Source: Isoptericola cucumis
GTDB lineage: Bacteria > Actinomycetota > Actinomycetes > Actinomycetales > Cellulomonadaceae
NCBI RefSeq assembly: GCF_014635665.1
Contig: NZ_BMDG01000005.1
Span: 62,001-126,000, forward strand
Length of the DNA: 64,000 nucleotides
Reading direction: 5' to 3'
Part shown: positions 38,643 through 46,092 of the stretch, in pieces
Layout: each line of letters starts with the position of its first letter
Position numbering within the stretch: position 1 is the first letter of the stretch
Notes under the pieces: model-generated
Databases searched by the model: none
The model's input: the letters and a program-made list of their open reading frames with translations, nothing else
What the model was told of the DNA's origin: nothing
Program-made: the position numbers and the translations under genes

Positions 38643-39518
38643 TCAGGCGTGGTCCAGCACGAAGGCCCGCATGAGCGCGGCGCACTCGGCCGGGTGCGTC
38701 TCCAGCAGGAAGTGCCCCGCGTCGTAGAGGTGCGAGTCCACGCGCTCGAGGGCGCGGTGGAACGCGAGGACCTCCTCGACGTCGAAGAAGGCGTCGTGGC
38801 TTCCCCACAGCACGAGCGCCGGCGGCTGATGGACCCGGTGGTACTCGGCGAGCTCGCCGAAGCGGGCGACGTGCCGGGCGTAGTCGGTGAACAGCGCGAA
38901 CTGGGCGTCGAGGTTGCCGGGCCTGGTCATCCGCTGCCAGTCGAGGTGCCACGACTCGGGCGGGTGCAGCTCGCGCAGGCGCTCCGGCAGCCCGGCGAGG
39001 TACTGGTCGCGGGTGCCGGCAAAGTTCAGCCAGTCACCGAGCCTGGCGCGCCGGGCCTCGGAGGGGTCGGCCCAGTAGGCCCGTGCGTCGTCCCACTGCG
39101 GGCCGAGACCGTCCTCGTGCGCGTTGCCGTTCTGGACCACGAGCCCCAGGACGCGGTCCGGGGCGCGGGTGGCCAGGTGGTAGCCCACCGGGGCGCCGAA
39201 GTCGTGCAGGTAGACGAAGAAGTCCCGGACCTGGAGCTGCTCGAGCAGACCCTCGACGGTCCTCGAGAGGTTCTCGAACGTGTACTCGTACTCGTCGACG
39301 GTCGGGGCGGCGGACAGGCCGAAGCCCGGAAGGTCCGGCGCGACGACGTGCGCGACCTCGGCCAGCGTGGGCATCACCTCGCGGAACGTGTGCGAGGAGC
39401 TGGGGAACCCGTGCAGCAGGAGCACCGTCGGGCGGCCCGGCCGCCCGGCCTCGCGGAAGAAGACCTCCGTGCCGTCGACGACGGCGTACCGGTGGCGGAC
39501 CTTCTCGATCGTCTGCAC
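38643..39518 (-). CDS. alpha/beta hydrolase with Asp nucleophile (haloalkane dehalogenase/epoxide hydrolase-like)
   Basis: A 291-residue alpha/beta hydrolase. Oxyanion motif LLLHGFPSSSHTFREV lies near 34, and the nucleophile elbow YLHDFGAPVG near 104-113 has Asp instead of Ser, as in haloalkane dehalogenases and epoxide hydrolases. WGSHDAFFDVEEV near 238 carries the acid and YDAGHFLLETHP near 268 the His. A cap domain lies between. The Asp nucleophile excludes a simple esterase; dehalogenase or epoxide hydrolase (possibly fluoroacetate-type) is inferred. It lies next to the DUF6766 gene, 9 nt downstream on the same strand. Confidence 0.87.
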   Translation of the reverse strand: MQTIEKVRHRYAVVDGTEVFFREAGRPGRPTVLLLHGFPSSSHTFREVMPTLAEVAHVVAPDLPGFGLSAAPTVDEYEYTFENLSRTVEGLLEQLQVRDFFVYLHDFGAPVGYHLATRAPDRVLGLVVQNGNAHEDGLGPQWDDARAYWADPSEARRARLGDWLNFAGTRDQYLAGLPERLRELHPPESWHLDWQRMTRPGNLDAQFALFTDYARHVARFGELAEYHRVHQPPALVLWGSHDAFFDVEEVLAFHRALERVDSHLYDAGHFLLETHPAECAALMRAFVLDHA

Positions 39519-39527
39519 GGTGTCGTC

Positions 39528-40229
39528 CTATCCCTCGACCGAGGTCGCGGTGTGCGCGACGCCGACCGGCTTCGACTCCGGCGACCCGCGCTCTCGCAGG
39601 TAGATCGAGAACACGACCATCGCGAGCACGGCGAGCAGCTCCGACTGCCAGTTCTGCAGCGTGCGGTCCCAGAAGTCGGGCTGGGCGAGGTACTCGGTCC
39701 ACGGGACCGGGTCGTGACGCTCGCGCAGCTGCTCCTCGTTGTACGCGACGACGCCGCTGACCGACTGCGCGAGCCAGGAGCCCACGAAGACGGCGCCCAT
39801 CACGAGGGCGAGCGAGTGCGAGTAGACCCGCAGGCGCCAGTCGCCGGCACGTGCCCAGGCGGGGGAGTCCGGTTGGGCGTGCGCGCCGACCCGCTGCTCC
39901 TCGTCCGTCTCGCGCCCGACGGCGTCGAGCCGCTTCGACTCGGGGGAGCCGCGCTGCACGAACCACACCGTGAGGGTGATGAACAGCAGGAACTGCAGGA
40001 ACTCGGACTGCCAGTTCTCGGTGACGTCGACCCAGAAGGTGGACGACGTCACGTAGCCCCACACACCGAGCGGCTCCAGGCCGGCCGCCACCTGGTCCGC
40101 GTCGTGCTGGGCGGCGCCGACGAACGCCTGCGCGGTGAGCGACGCCAGGAAGAGCGCGCCGAAGACGAGCGACAGCGAGCTGGTCCGCAGCGCGCTGCGC
40201 ACGCCCGGCTCACGGGCGGGGCCGCTCAC
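39528..40229 (-). CDS. DUF6766-like membrane protein with internal duplication
   Basis: A 233-residue membrane protein with about four TM helices arranged as two homologous halves. Each half has a first TM (LSLVFGALFLASLTAQAFVG versus LALVMGAVFVGSWLAQSVSG), the motif NWQSE before a second TM, and RGSPESK directly after it (about residues 85 and 215). The function of the family is unknown to me. The GTG at 40229 overlaps the stop of the 30-residue ORF upstream (GTGA), giving translational coupling. It is followed after 9 nt by the Asp-nucleophile hydrolase. Confidence 0.78.
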   Translation of the reverse strand: MSGPAREPGVRSALRTSSLSLVFGALFLASLTAQAFVGAAQHDADQVAAGLEPLGVWGYVTSSTFWVDVTENWQSEFLQFLLFITLTVWFVQRGSPESKRLDAVGRETDEEQRVGAHAQPDSPAWARAGDWRLRVYSHSLALVMGAVFVGSWLAQSVSGVVAYNEEQLRERHDPVPWTEYLAQPDFWDRTLQNWQSELLAVLAMVVFSIYLRERGSPESKPVGVAHTATSVEG

Positions 40230-40318
40230 CGGTGCATCCCGGCGAGCACGAACGCGGTCGCCAGCCCGAGAACGACCAGCACGAGCGTCGCCACGAAGAT
40301 CGCCCGGGGGAGTCTCAC
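40226..40318 (-). CDS. 30-residue single-TM membrane protein
   Basis: GTG at 40318 to TGA at 40226 encodes 30 residues. MRLPR is followed by a hydrophobic core IFVATLVLVVLGLATAFVLA and a GMHR end, a textbook single membrane helix with positive-inside ends. It overlaps the upstream lipoprotein stop (GTGA at 40318-40315) and the downstream DUF6766 start (GTGA at 40229-40226). Being tied by 4-nt overlaps on both sides makes chance unlikely. A small subunit or partner of the DUF6766 protein is the simplest guess; nothing more can be said. Confidence 0.65.
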   Translation of the reverse strand: MRLPRAIFVATLVLVVLGLATAFVLAGMHR

Positions 40319-40743
40319 GACTCGACCTCGCAGTCGTAGGGCCGTTCACCCCGCGGGTCGCAGCCCACGGCCGTCACGACCCAGGTCCCGCCGGAGCGGG
40401 CCAGGAAGACCGTGTCCGTCGCCGTCACGACCTGCGCCTGCCCGCCCGCCAGGTGCACGGCATCCACGGCTGCCCCGGCCCGCTCGGCGAGCACGCCGCC
40501 CGCCTCCTGGGGATCGACGAGTGCCTCGCCGCACGGGACGCCGGACTCGTGGGCCAGGTCCTGCGCCGCGCCGGGCAGCAGCAGGGCGCACGCGGCGTCC
40601 CCGTCGCCTGCGGCGACCGCCGCGTAGAACCGGGTCACGACGTCGGCCGCGTCGCCCTCGCCCGGCCCGGCGCAGGCCGCAGCCGCCGCGACGAGAGCGA
40701 GCGCGGCCGCGGCCTGCCGCGCCCGTCGGGGTGCGCCGTCCAT
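40315..40743 (-). CDS. small putative lipoprotein
   Basis: 142 residues: a signal peptide with Ala-rich core ending AAAAC (Cys about 24), then a small domain of about 115 residues beginning ADVVTRFYAAVAAGDGDAACALLLPGAAQDL. This resembles NTF2-like lipoproteins of actinobacteria, with two later Cys (GVPCGEAL and AVGCDPRG) that may pair. Function unknown. ATG 40743 is used; ATG 40752 is possible. Its stop overlaps the 30-residue ORF, so lipoprotein, small membrane protein, DUF6766 protein and hydrolase appear to form one transcription unit. Confidence 0.72.
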   Translation of the reverse strand: MDGAPRRARQAAAALALVAAAAACAGPGEGDAADVVTRFYAAVAAGDGDAACALLLPGAAQDLAHESGVPCGEALVDPQEAGGVLAERAGAAVDAVHLAGGQAQVVTATDTVFLARSGGTWVVTAVGCDPRGERPYDCEVES

Positions 40744-40834
40744 GCAGGTCATGCTGCCGCGATGGGTCGTGCCCGCAAGCCGGGCCGCCTCCCGGCGGCG
40801 GGACGCCGCGCGGCCGGTGCCCCGGCGACCGACG

Positions 40835-41434
40835 TCAACCCTGGGCCTTCGCCGCCTTGGCCGCCGCCTTCTGTGCCTTCTTGAACGCCCGCACCTCGCC
40901 GAGGGACTCGGCGCTGGTGACGTCGGCGATCGAGCGCCGCGCGTCGTCGTCGCCGTAGTGGCCGGCGGCCTCCCGCCACCCGGGCGGCTGCACGCCGCGC
41001 TGCTTGCCCAGCAGCGCGAGGAAGATCTTCGCCTTCTGCTCGCCGAAGCCCGGCAGTGCGCGCAGCCGCTCCAGCACCTCGGCGCCCGTGGGCGGCCCCT
41101 CGGCACCGGGGAGCGTCCAGATCTTCGCGACGTCACCGTCGTAGTCGTCGACGACCACGCGCGCCACGGCCTGCACCCGGCCCGCCATGGACCGCCCGTA
41201 GCGGTGGATGGCCGGGGGAGTGGTGGCCAGCGTGACGAACTCGTCCGGGTCGGCGTCCGCGATCGCGTGCGGGTCGAGCGTGCCGAGCCGGTCGCGGATC
41301 TTGCGCGGCCCCGCGAACGCGTGCTCCATCGGGTACTGCTGGTCCAGGAGCATCCCGATCAGCAGCGCGAACGGGTCGTCGGTCAGCAGCTGGTCCGTGT
41401 CCGCGTCGCCGGTGATCCACAGGTCGGTAGCCAT
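40835..41434 (-). CDS. HhH-GPD family base-excision repair protein
   Basis: A 199-residue protein. The helical core LLIGMLLDQQYPMEHAFAGPRKIRDRLGTLDP is typical of HhH-GPD glycosylases, with the helix-hairpin-helix LPGFGEQKAKIFLALLGKQ near 127-145, but the usual iron-sulfur Cys cluster is absent. A Lys/Ala-rich C-terminal tail could contact DNA. The expected catalytic Asp downstream of the hairpin is not obvious, so activity is uncertain. A CAGGAT hexamer (one change from TANNNT) ends 6 nt before the ATG. It is divergent from the next hydrolase. Confidence 0.85.
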   Translation of the reverse strand: MATDLWITGDADTDQLLTDDPFALLIGMLLDQQYPMEHAFAGPRKIRDRLGTLDPHAIADADPDEFVTLATTPPAIHRYGRSMAGRVQAVARVVVDDYDGDVAKIWTLPGAEGPPTGAEVLERLRALPGFGEQKAKIFLALLGKQRGVQPPGWREAAGHYGDDDARRSIADVTSAESLGEVRAFKKAQKAAAKAAKAQG

Positions 41435-41556
41435 GTCCCCATCCTGCCCGAGTCGGGTGCCGGACGCTGCGGACCGCGGCTGCTGGTCGGCACGGCGCGC
41501 CAGGCGGGAGTCCGTCGACGACCCCGCCCCACCGATGATCGTCCTAGCATCGGCGC

Positions 41557-42417
41557 ATGCGCCCTCCGAGCCTCGTCGCCGACCATGTCGTGGTGCTCCC
41601 TGACGGCCGTCGTCTGGCCGGGAAGAGCTTCGGGCCGCTCGACGGACGTCCGGTGCTCTTCGTCGCAGGAGCGGGTACAGGGAGGTCCATGAGCTTCGGC
41701 GGTGGCCTGCTGGACGCGATGCGCGTGCGGCTCGTCACGATGGACCGCCCGGGGATGGGCGGGTCGGACGTCGAGCAGGAGCGCTCTCCGTCCTCGACCG
41801 CGCGCGACTATCGCGACTTCCTGCACGGGGTGCTCGGTGAGCCCGTGGACGACGTGCCGGTGGTGGCGAACTCCCAGGGCGCCCTGTTCGGGCTGGCGGC
41901 GGCGGTCCAGGGCTGGGCCCGGTCGTGCGTGCTCGTCTCCCCGATGGACGAGGTCGCGCACCCTGCGGTCCGCGGCCAGCTCCCGCCCGAGGCGCTCGAC
42001 CTTCCCGACCTCGTGCGTGACGACCCCGACAGGGCGCGCGACGTCCTCGCGGGCTTCACTGCCGAGGCGATGGAACAGATGGTCGTCGGCGGTTCCTCCG
42101 AGGAAGACCGGGAGGTGTACACGGAGCCGGAGTTCCTCGCCGTCTACCGGACCGCCCTGGAGGAGGGGTTCGCCGGGTCGGGGGTCGGCTACGTGCAGGA
42201 CACCATGATGGCCATGTCGCCGTGGGGGCTCGGCCTGGAGGCGATCGCCGAGCCGGTGCACGTGTTCTACGGCGAGGGCGACCGGACGCACTCGCCGGAC
42301 CACGGCGAGACGCTCGCGTCCCGGATCCCGGGGGCGCGCCGGGTGATCGTCCGTGGGGCAGGCGGGGCGCTGCTGTGGACCCACTCGCGGATGGTCCTGG
42401 AGATCGCGTCGGGCTGA
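41557..42417 (+). CDS. alpha/beta hydrolase (Ser nucleophile)
   Basis: 286 residues: PVLFVAGAGTGRSMSFGGGLL is the oxyanion region near 32, the nucleophile elbow VANSQGALFGLAAAV (Ser about 105) follows, and HVFYGEGDRTHSP is the acid region near 233. The expected C-terminal His position reads GAGGALLWTH. Probably an esterase or lactonase-type enzyme; the substrate is unknown. TAGCAT (41545-41550) ends 6 nt before the ATG, fitting a leaderless mRNA. It converges with another hydrolase gene (42462-43367). Confidence 0.85.
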   Translation: MRPPSLVADHVVVLPDGRRLAGKSFGPLDGRPVLFVAGAGTGRSMSFGGGLLDAMRVRLVTMDRPGMGGSDVEQERSPSSTARDYRDFLHGVLGEPVDDVPVVANSQGALFGLAAAVQGWARSCVLVSPMDEVAHPAVRGQLPPEALDLPDLVRDDPDRARDVLAGFTAEAMEQMVVGGSSEEDREVYTEPEFLAVYRTALEEGFAGSGVGYVQDTMMAMSPWGLGLEAIAEPVHVFYGEGDRTHSPDHGETLASRIPGARRVIVRGAGGALLWTHSRMVLEIASG

Positions 42418-42461
42418 GTCCTGCGGCGGAAGCGGGGGCGGGCGATGCCTACCCGCGTCGG

Positions 42462-43367
42462 TCAGGAGGTCGTCGAGCGCGCGTGGCCGGCCAGCTCCCG
42501 CAGGCTCGCCACGACCTCGGGCCACCGGTGCTCCGGCAGCGTGTGGCCCATCCCGGACAGGATGCGGAGCTGCGCACCCGGGATCTGCCGGGCGGTGTCG
42601 CGCCCGCCCGTGACCTTCATCAGCGGGTCGTCCTCGCCCGCGATCACCAGGGTCGGGGCGCGCACGGTGGACAGGGCGGGCAGCCGGACGCGGGACCAGG
42701 CGGCGAGCTGGCGCTGCGTGGTGCGCGGGTCGCGGGGCGAGCGGTCGTGGCTGAGCGTCGCGGCCTGGCGGGCCCACTGCTCGGGGAACGGGTGCGCGGG
42801 CGACGACAAGGCCCGCCAGATCGCCACCAGGACGTCGATCGCCTCCTCCCGGGTCGTGGGGTCGCCGAGGCGGGCGAGCTCCCGGAACACGCCGAAGCGC
42901 AGGTACGCCAGCCTGCGCAGCGGGCTCACCGTGCACGGCAGGCCGTTGCAGCTCGTCAGGGTCCGGACCCGCGACGGGCGCAGCAGGGCCGTCGCCTGCG
43001 CGACGCCGGCGCCCAGCGAGATCCCCATGACGTGAGCGGACGCCCAGCCGACGGCGTCCAGCACCGCCTCGACGTCGTCGAGCACGTCCGTGCCCGTGTA
43101 CGCCGGCGCGGTCCCGCCGAGCAGCGCGCGCCAGGGGTTCTGCGTCGTGGGCGACTCGAGGTGGGTGGAGAGCCCGGTGTCGCGGTTGTCGAACCGGACG
43201 ACGGCGAAGCCGGCGTCGACGAGCTGCGCGCAGAGCTCGTCGGGCCACCACACCATCTGGAAGTCGAGGCCCATGATCAGCAGGAGCGGCTCGCCGGTCT
43301 CGAGGTCGCCGAACGTCTCGTAGGCGAGGGTGACGTCGTCGTGGGTGGCGTAGCGGGTCGTGGTCAT
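42462..43367 (-). CDS. alpha/beta hydrolase controlled by a divergent TetR
   Basis: A 301-residue alpha/beta hydrolase: LLLIMGLDFQMVWWPDELCAQLVDAGFAVVRFDNRDTGLS near 28-70 is typical of the DhmA/aclacinomycin methylesterase-like group. The nucleophile elbow VMGISLGAGVAQATALL (Ser about 117), APTLVIAGEDDPLMKV (Asp) and SGMGHTLPEHRWPEV (His about 273) complete the triad. It is divergent from a TetR-family regulator across 59 nt that carry two copies of GAACGGTGT. Members demethylate or hydrolyse small esters including antibiotics; specificity unknown. Confidence 0.88.
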   Translation of the reverse strand: MTTTRYATHDDVTLAYETFGDLETGEPLLLIMGLDFQMVWWPDELCAQLVDAGFAVVRFDNRDTGLSTHLESPTTQNPWRALLGGTAPAYTGTDVLDDVEAVLDAVGWASAHVMGISLGAGVAQATALLRPSRVRTLTSCNGLPCTVSPLRRLAYLRFGVFRELARLGDPTTREEAIDVLVAIWRALSSPAHPFPEQWARQAATLSHDRSPRDPRTTQRQLAAWSRVRLPALSTVRAPTLVIAGEDDPLMKVTGGRDTARQIPGAQLRILSGMGHTLPEHRWPEVVASLRELAGHARSTTS

Positions 43368-43381
43368 CGGACCCTCATTTC

Positions 43382-43435
43382 TCTGTGAACGGTGTTCGCG
43401 GTAGGCGCGATACTAGACTGCGAACGGTGTACACG
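43382..43435. promoter_or_regulatory. paired operator-like repeats between hydrolase and TetR genes
   Basis: TGTGAACGGTGTTCGCG (around 43384-43400) and GCGAACGGTGTACACGG (around 43420-43436) share GNGAACGGTGT, and the first contains the dyad GAAC-GGT-GTTC. A -10-like TAGACT (43414-43419) sits between them, ending 7 nt before the TetR GTG. The layout fits autoregulation and control of the divergent hydrolase by the TetR protein. Confidence 0.6.
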
Positions 43436-44152
43436 GATGAGGAGCGGCCGGGCCGGCCAGGCAGCATCTGGCTGCGCAAGGAGCGGGCGGGCCGCGGTCC
43501 GGCCCCGGTGCACGACCGCGCCGGGATCACCGCGGCCGCGATCGGGCTGGCCGACGACGGCGGGCTCGACGCCGTCACCATGCGCAAGGTGGCGGCCGCG
43601 ATCGGCTCCGGTGCCACCGCGCTGTACCGCTACGTCGAGCGTCGCGACGAGCTGCTCGAGCTCATGCTCGACGCGGCGCTCGACGAGCTGCGATTCCCGG
43701 CGCTGACCGGCGACGCCCGGGCCGACCTCCTCGCCGTCGCCCGCGAGCTGCGCACCGTCTGCCGGCGCCACCCCTGGCTGCTCGACCTCCTGCAGGCACG
43801 CCCCCCGATGACGCCGCGGGTCGCGGCCTACCTGGAGTACGCGCTCGCGGCGATGCAGCACGTCGACGCCCCCGGCCGGGCCAAGCTCGAGGCCGCCGCG
43901 ACGGTCACCGGGATGGTCGCGATGGTCGTCCGCACCGAGCTCGGGAGCGCCGCCCCGACCCGCGAGCGGGAGGCGGCGCAGGCCGAGTACCTGCGCGAGG
44001 TCGTCGCCGGGGGAGGGCACCCGCACCTCGCGGAGGTCGTCAGGTCGTCGCCCCCCGGGCCGGGCGACGACGACCTGCTCGGGCGGCTCCTGCCACGGGT
44101 CCTGGCCGGGCTCCTCGGCGGCCCCGAGCCGCGCACCCCGGAAGCCCGCTAG
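43427..44152 (+). CDS. TetR/AcrR family transcriptional regulator
   Basis: A 241-residue TetR regulator. The N-terminal HTH (RAGITAAAIGLADDGGLDAVTMRKVAAAIGSGATALYRYVERRDELLELMLDAAL) spans about 35-88, followed by a TetR_C-type helical ligand-binding domain. The preceding PGRPGSIWLRKE segment is typical of the TetR/ActII group near detoxification genes. GTG 43427 is preferred over ATG 43385 because TAGACT ends 7 nt upstream and the operator repeats would otherwise be coding. It probably represses itself and the divergent hydrolase. Its stop overlaps the -10 box of the DoxX-like gene. Confidence 0.87.
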   Translation: MYTDEERPGRPGSIWLRKERAGRGPAPVHDRAGITAAAIGLADDGGLDAVTMRKVAAAIGSGATALYRYVERRDELLELMLDAALDELRFPALTGDARADLLAVARELRTVCRRHPWLLDLLQARPPMTPRVAAYLEYALAAMQHVDAPGRAKLEAAATVTGMVAMVVRTELGSAAPTREREAAQAEYLREVVAGGGHPHLAEVVRSSPPGPGDDDLLGRLLPRVLAGLLGGPEPRTPEAR

Positions 44153-44161
44153 GGTCGAGCG

Positions 44162-44551
44162 ATGTCGCGCCGCTCGCAGATCCTCGCCGCCGGACTCGCG
44201 GCCTCCCTCGCTGCCGCAGGAACCCTGCACCTCGTCCGCCCGCGGGTCTTCGAGGGGCTGATCCCGGCCGCGCTGGGCTCGCCGCGCGCCTGGGTCTACG
44301 GCAGCGGCGTCGCCGAGCTGGCGTGTGCCACCGCGGTCGCCGTGCCCGCGACGCGGCAGGTCGGCGGCGTCGCGACCGCCGTGCTGTTCGTCGCGGTGTT
44401 CCCAGGAAACGTGAAGATGGCGCTCGACTCCCACCCCGGCGCCCGCTCGTGGGCGAGGAACCCCGCGGTCGCCTGGGGCCGGCTCCCGCTCCAGGTGCCC
44501 CTCGTCGCCTGGGCCCTGCAGGTGGCGCGCGGCTCGCAGCCCGCCGGCTGA
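44162..44551 (+). CDS. DoxX-like membrane protein
   Basis: A 129-residue four-helix DoxX-family protein: an N-terminal TM, the signature HLVRPRVFEGLIPAALGSPRAWVYGSGVAELACATAVAVP (about 22-60), then TMs VGGVATAVLFVAVFPGN and LPLQVPLVAWALQVA. DoxX-like proteins take part in membrane-associated redox or sulfur stress functions; the role here is unknown. The -10-like TAGGGT (44150-44155), overlapping the TetR stop codon TAG, ends exactly 6 nt before ATG 44162, indicating a leaderless transcript starting inside the end of the regulator gene. Confidence 0.83.
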   Translation: MSRRSQILAAGLAASLAAAGTLHLVRPRVFEGLIPAALGSPRAWVYGSGVAELACATAVAVPATRQVGGVATAVLFVAVFPGNVKMALDSHPGARSWARNPAVAWGRLPLQVPLVAWALQVARGSQPAG

Positions 44552-44568
44552 CCGCCGGCGGCGGCGCG

Positions 44569-45030
44569 TCAGTCCGGACGGGGAGCCCGGCGCAGCCGCC
44601 CGGCCAGGAAGTGCTCGATCCCGAGGAGGCCCGAGGTGGCGCCGACGAACCCGCCCAGCATCCCGCGCGCCTCGTCGACGCCGACGAGCCGCAGCTCGTC
44701 CACGCGGTAGTCGACGCCCTTGCGGGTGAGGGTGTACGTGCCGGCGGCGCGGACGTTGCGGCACCAGTCGACGTCGGGCCCCCACGGCAGCGGGTGCAGC
44801 ACCAGCACGTCGCGGTGCTCGGCGATCGCCACCGGGGCGCCGGGCCGGGACACCGTCGCGGGGTCGATCGGGGCGCGGGCGGCGAACCCGACCACAGGCG
44901 TGCGGTACTCGCGCCCGCTCCTGCGCCCCACGTGGTGCACCGTCGCCCACGGCGGCACGCGCGAGGAGATCTTCAGGGCGTAGGGGTTGAACCGCTTGAC
45001 GGCCTTCGTGACCGCGGGGGGCGTCGCCAT
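44569..45030 (-). CDS. nitroreductase family deazaflavin (F420)-dependent oxidoreductase
   Basis: A 153-residue protein of the DDN/F420H2-dependent reductase group (split beta-barrel). The hallmark strand pattern WATVHHVGRRSGREYRTPVVGF near 27-48, the ADVLVLHPLPWGPDVDWCRNVRAAGTYTLTRKGVDYRVDELRLV core, and the C-terminal FLAGRLRR fit. It would use F420H2 to reduce quinones, enones or nitro compounds, which ties it to the FGD-like/cofE pair at the window start and the F420-0 importer nearby. ATG 45030 is used; ATG 45039 is possible. It converges with the DoxX-like gene and diverges from DUF1772. Confidence 0.85.
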   Translation of the reverse strand: MATPPAVTKAVKRFNPYALKISSRVPPWATVHHVGRRSGREYRTPVVGFAARAPIDPATVSRPGAPVAIAEHRDVLVLHPLPWGPDVDWCRNVRAAGTYTLTRKGVDYRVDELRLVGVDEARGMLGGFVGATSGLLGIEHFLAGRLRRAPRPD

Positions 45031-45079
45031 GCGGTCCATCCTGCGACGCCTCGCACCCGCCCGCTGGTTGACTGACGGC

Positions 45080-45541
45080 ATGACCACGCTGCTCACCGTC
45101 CTCGTCGTCGCGACCGTGCTCGCCACGGGCCTCGCGGGCGGCGTCTTCGCCGCGTTCTCGACGTTCGTCCTCCCGGGGCTGCGCAGGCTCGCGCCCGCCG
45201 ACGCGGCGGCGGCGATGGTCGCGATCAACGAGGACGCCGTCCGCCCGCCGTTCATGACGCTGTTCGGTGCGGCGGTCCTCGTGCCCGCCGCGGCGGCCGT
45301 CGCGGGCCTCGTCGGGGGGCAGGACGGCGCATGGCTCCTCGTCGCGAGCGCCGCGGTGTCCCTCGTCGGCATGCTCGTCGTGACCGCGGCCGCCAACGTG
45401 CCGCTCAACGACCGGCTGGCGGCGAGCCCCGACGCGGCGGGCTGGGCCGCCTACGACCGTCCGTGGGTGCGGTGGAACCACGTGCGCACCGTCTGCTGCG
45501 CGGCGTCGTGCCTGCTCGCCGTGCTGGTCCTCGTCCCGTGA
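45080..45541 (+). CDS. DUF1772 (anthrone oxygenase-like) membrane protein
   Basis: A 153-residue protein with four TM helices: TTLLTVLVVATVLATGLAGGVFAAFSTFVLPGLRRL near the start, AAMVAINEDAVRPPFMTLFG, a central AAVAGLVGG helix, and the motif NVPLNDRLAA...WAAYDRPWVRWNHVRTVCCAASCLLAV, typical of DUF1772. Some members are anthrone oxygenases in polyketide pathways; most are unassigned. A -35-like TTGACT in the -10 position ends 6 nt before the ATG. Confidence 0.83.
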   Translation: MTTLLTVLVVATVLATGLAGGVFAAFSTFVLPGLRRLAPADAAAAMVAINEDAVRPPFMTLFGAAVLVPAAAAVAGLVGGQDGAWLLVASAAVSLVGMLVVTAAANVPLNDRLAASPDAAGWAAYDRPWVRWNHVRTVCCAASCLLAVLVLVP

Positions 45542-45594
45542 GGATCCGTGACCCGCGCCGGAACAGGCCCGGCAGGGCGGTGGTTGCAGGGGGC

Positions 45595-46023
45595 ATGACC
45601 ACCGAGGAGACCACCGAGACGACCGCCGGCGACGTCGCCACCGTCGACCGCCTGCTGGACGACACGACCACCTGGGCCGTCGTCGGGCTGTCCACCAACA
45701 CGGCGCGGGCTGCGCACGGCGTCGCGCGAGTGCTGCGGCAGCACGGCAAGCGGATCGTGCCGGTCCACCCGGACGCGGAGACGGTGCACGGCGAGCAGGG
45801 GTACGCGACGCTCGCGGACATCCCGTTCCCCGTCGACGTCGTCGACGTGTTCGTGCGCTCGGACCTCGCCGGCGACGTCGCCGACCAGGCGGTCGCGATC
45901 GGCGCGAAGGCGGTGTGGTTCCAGCTCGGCGTGGTCGACGAGGACGCCGCCGCGCGGGTGCGCGCCGCCGGGCTGGACATGGTCATGGACCGCTGCCCGG
46001 CGATCGAGCTCGGCCGGCGGTAG
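45595..46023 (+). CDS. CoA-binding domain protein (YccU-like)
   Basis: A 142-residue single Rossmann-like CoA-binding domain. TWAVVGLSTNTARAAHGVARVLRQHGKRIVPVHPDAETVHGEQGYATLADIPFPVDVVDVFVRSD matches the succinyl-CoA synthetase alpha N-terminal fold, with KAVWFQLGVVDEDAAARVRAAGLDMVMDRCPAIEL at the end. Stand-alone proteins of this type bind CoA; their role is unknown. A GGGGG run 2-6 nt before the ATG is a weak ribosome site. It follows DUF1772 by 53 nt. Confidence 0.87.
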   Translation: MTTEETTETTAGDVATVDRLLDDTTTWAVVGLSTNTARAAHGVARVLRQHGKRIVPVHPDAETVHGEQGYATLADIPFPVDVVDVFVRSDLAGDVADQAVAIGAKAVWFQLGVVDEDAAARVRAAGLDMVMDRCPAIELGRR

Positions 46024-46092
46024 GCGCGACGGGCCGCGCGGGCCGCGGGCGTCGGTTCCGCGTGTCAGTTCCGGCGTGTCGGCTCCGGCGTG

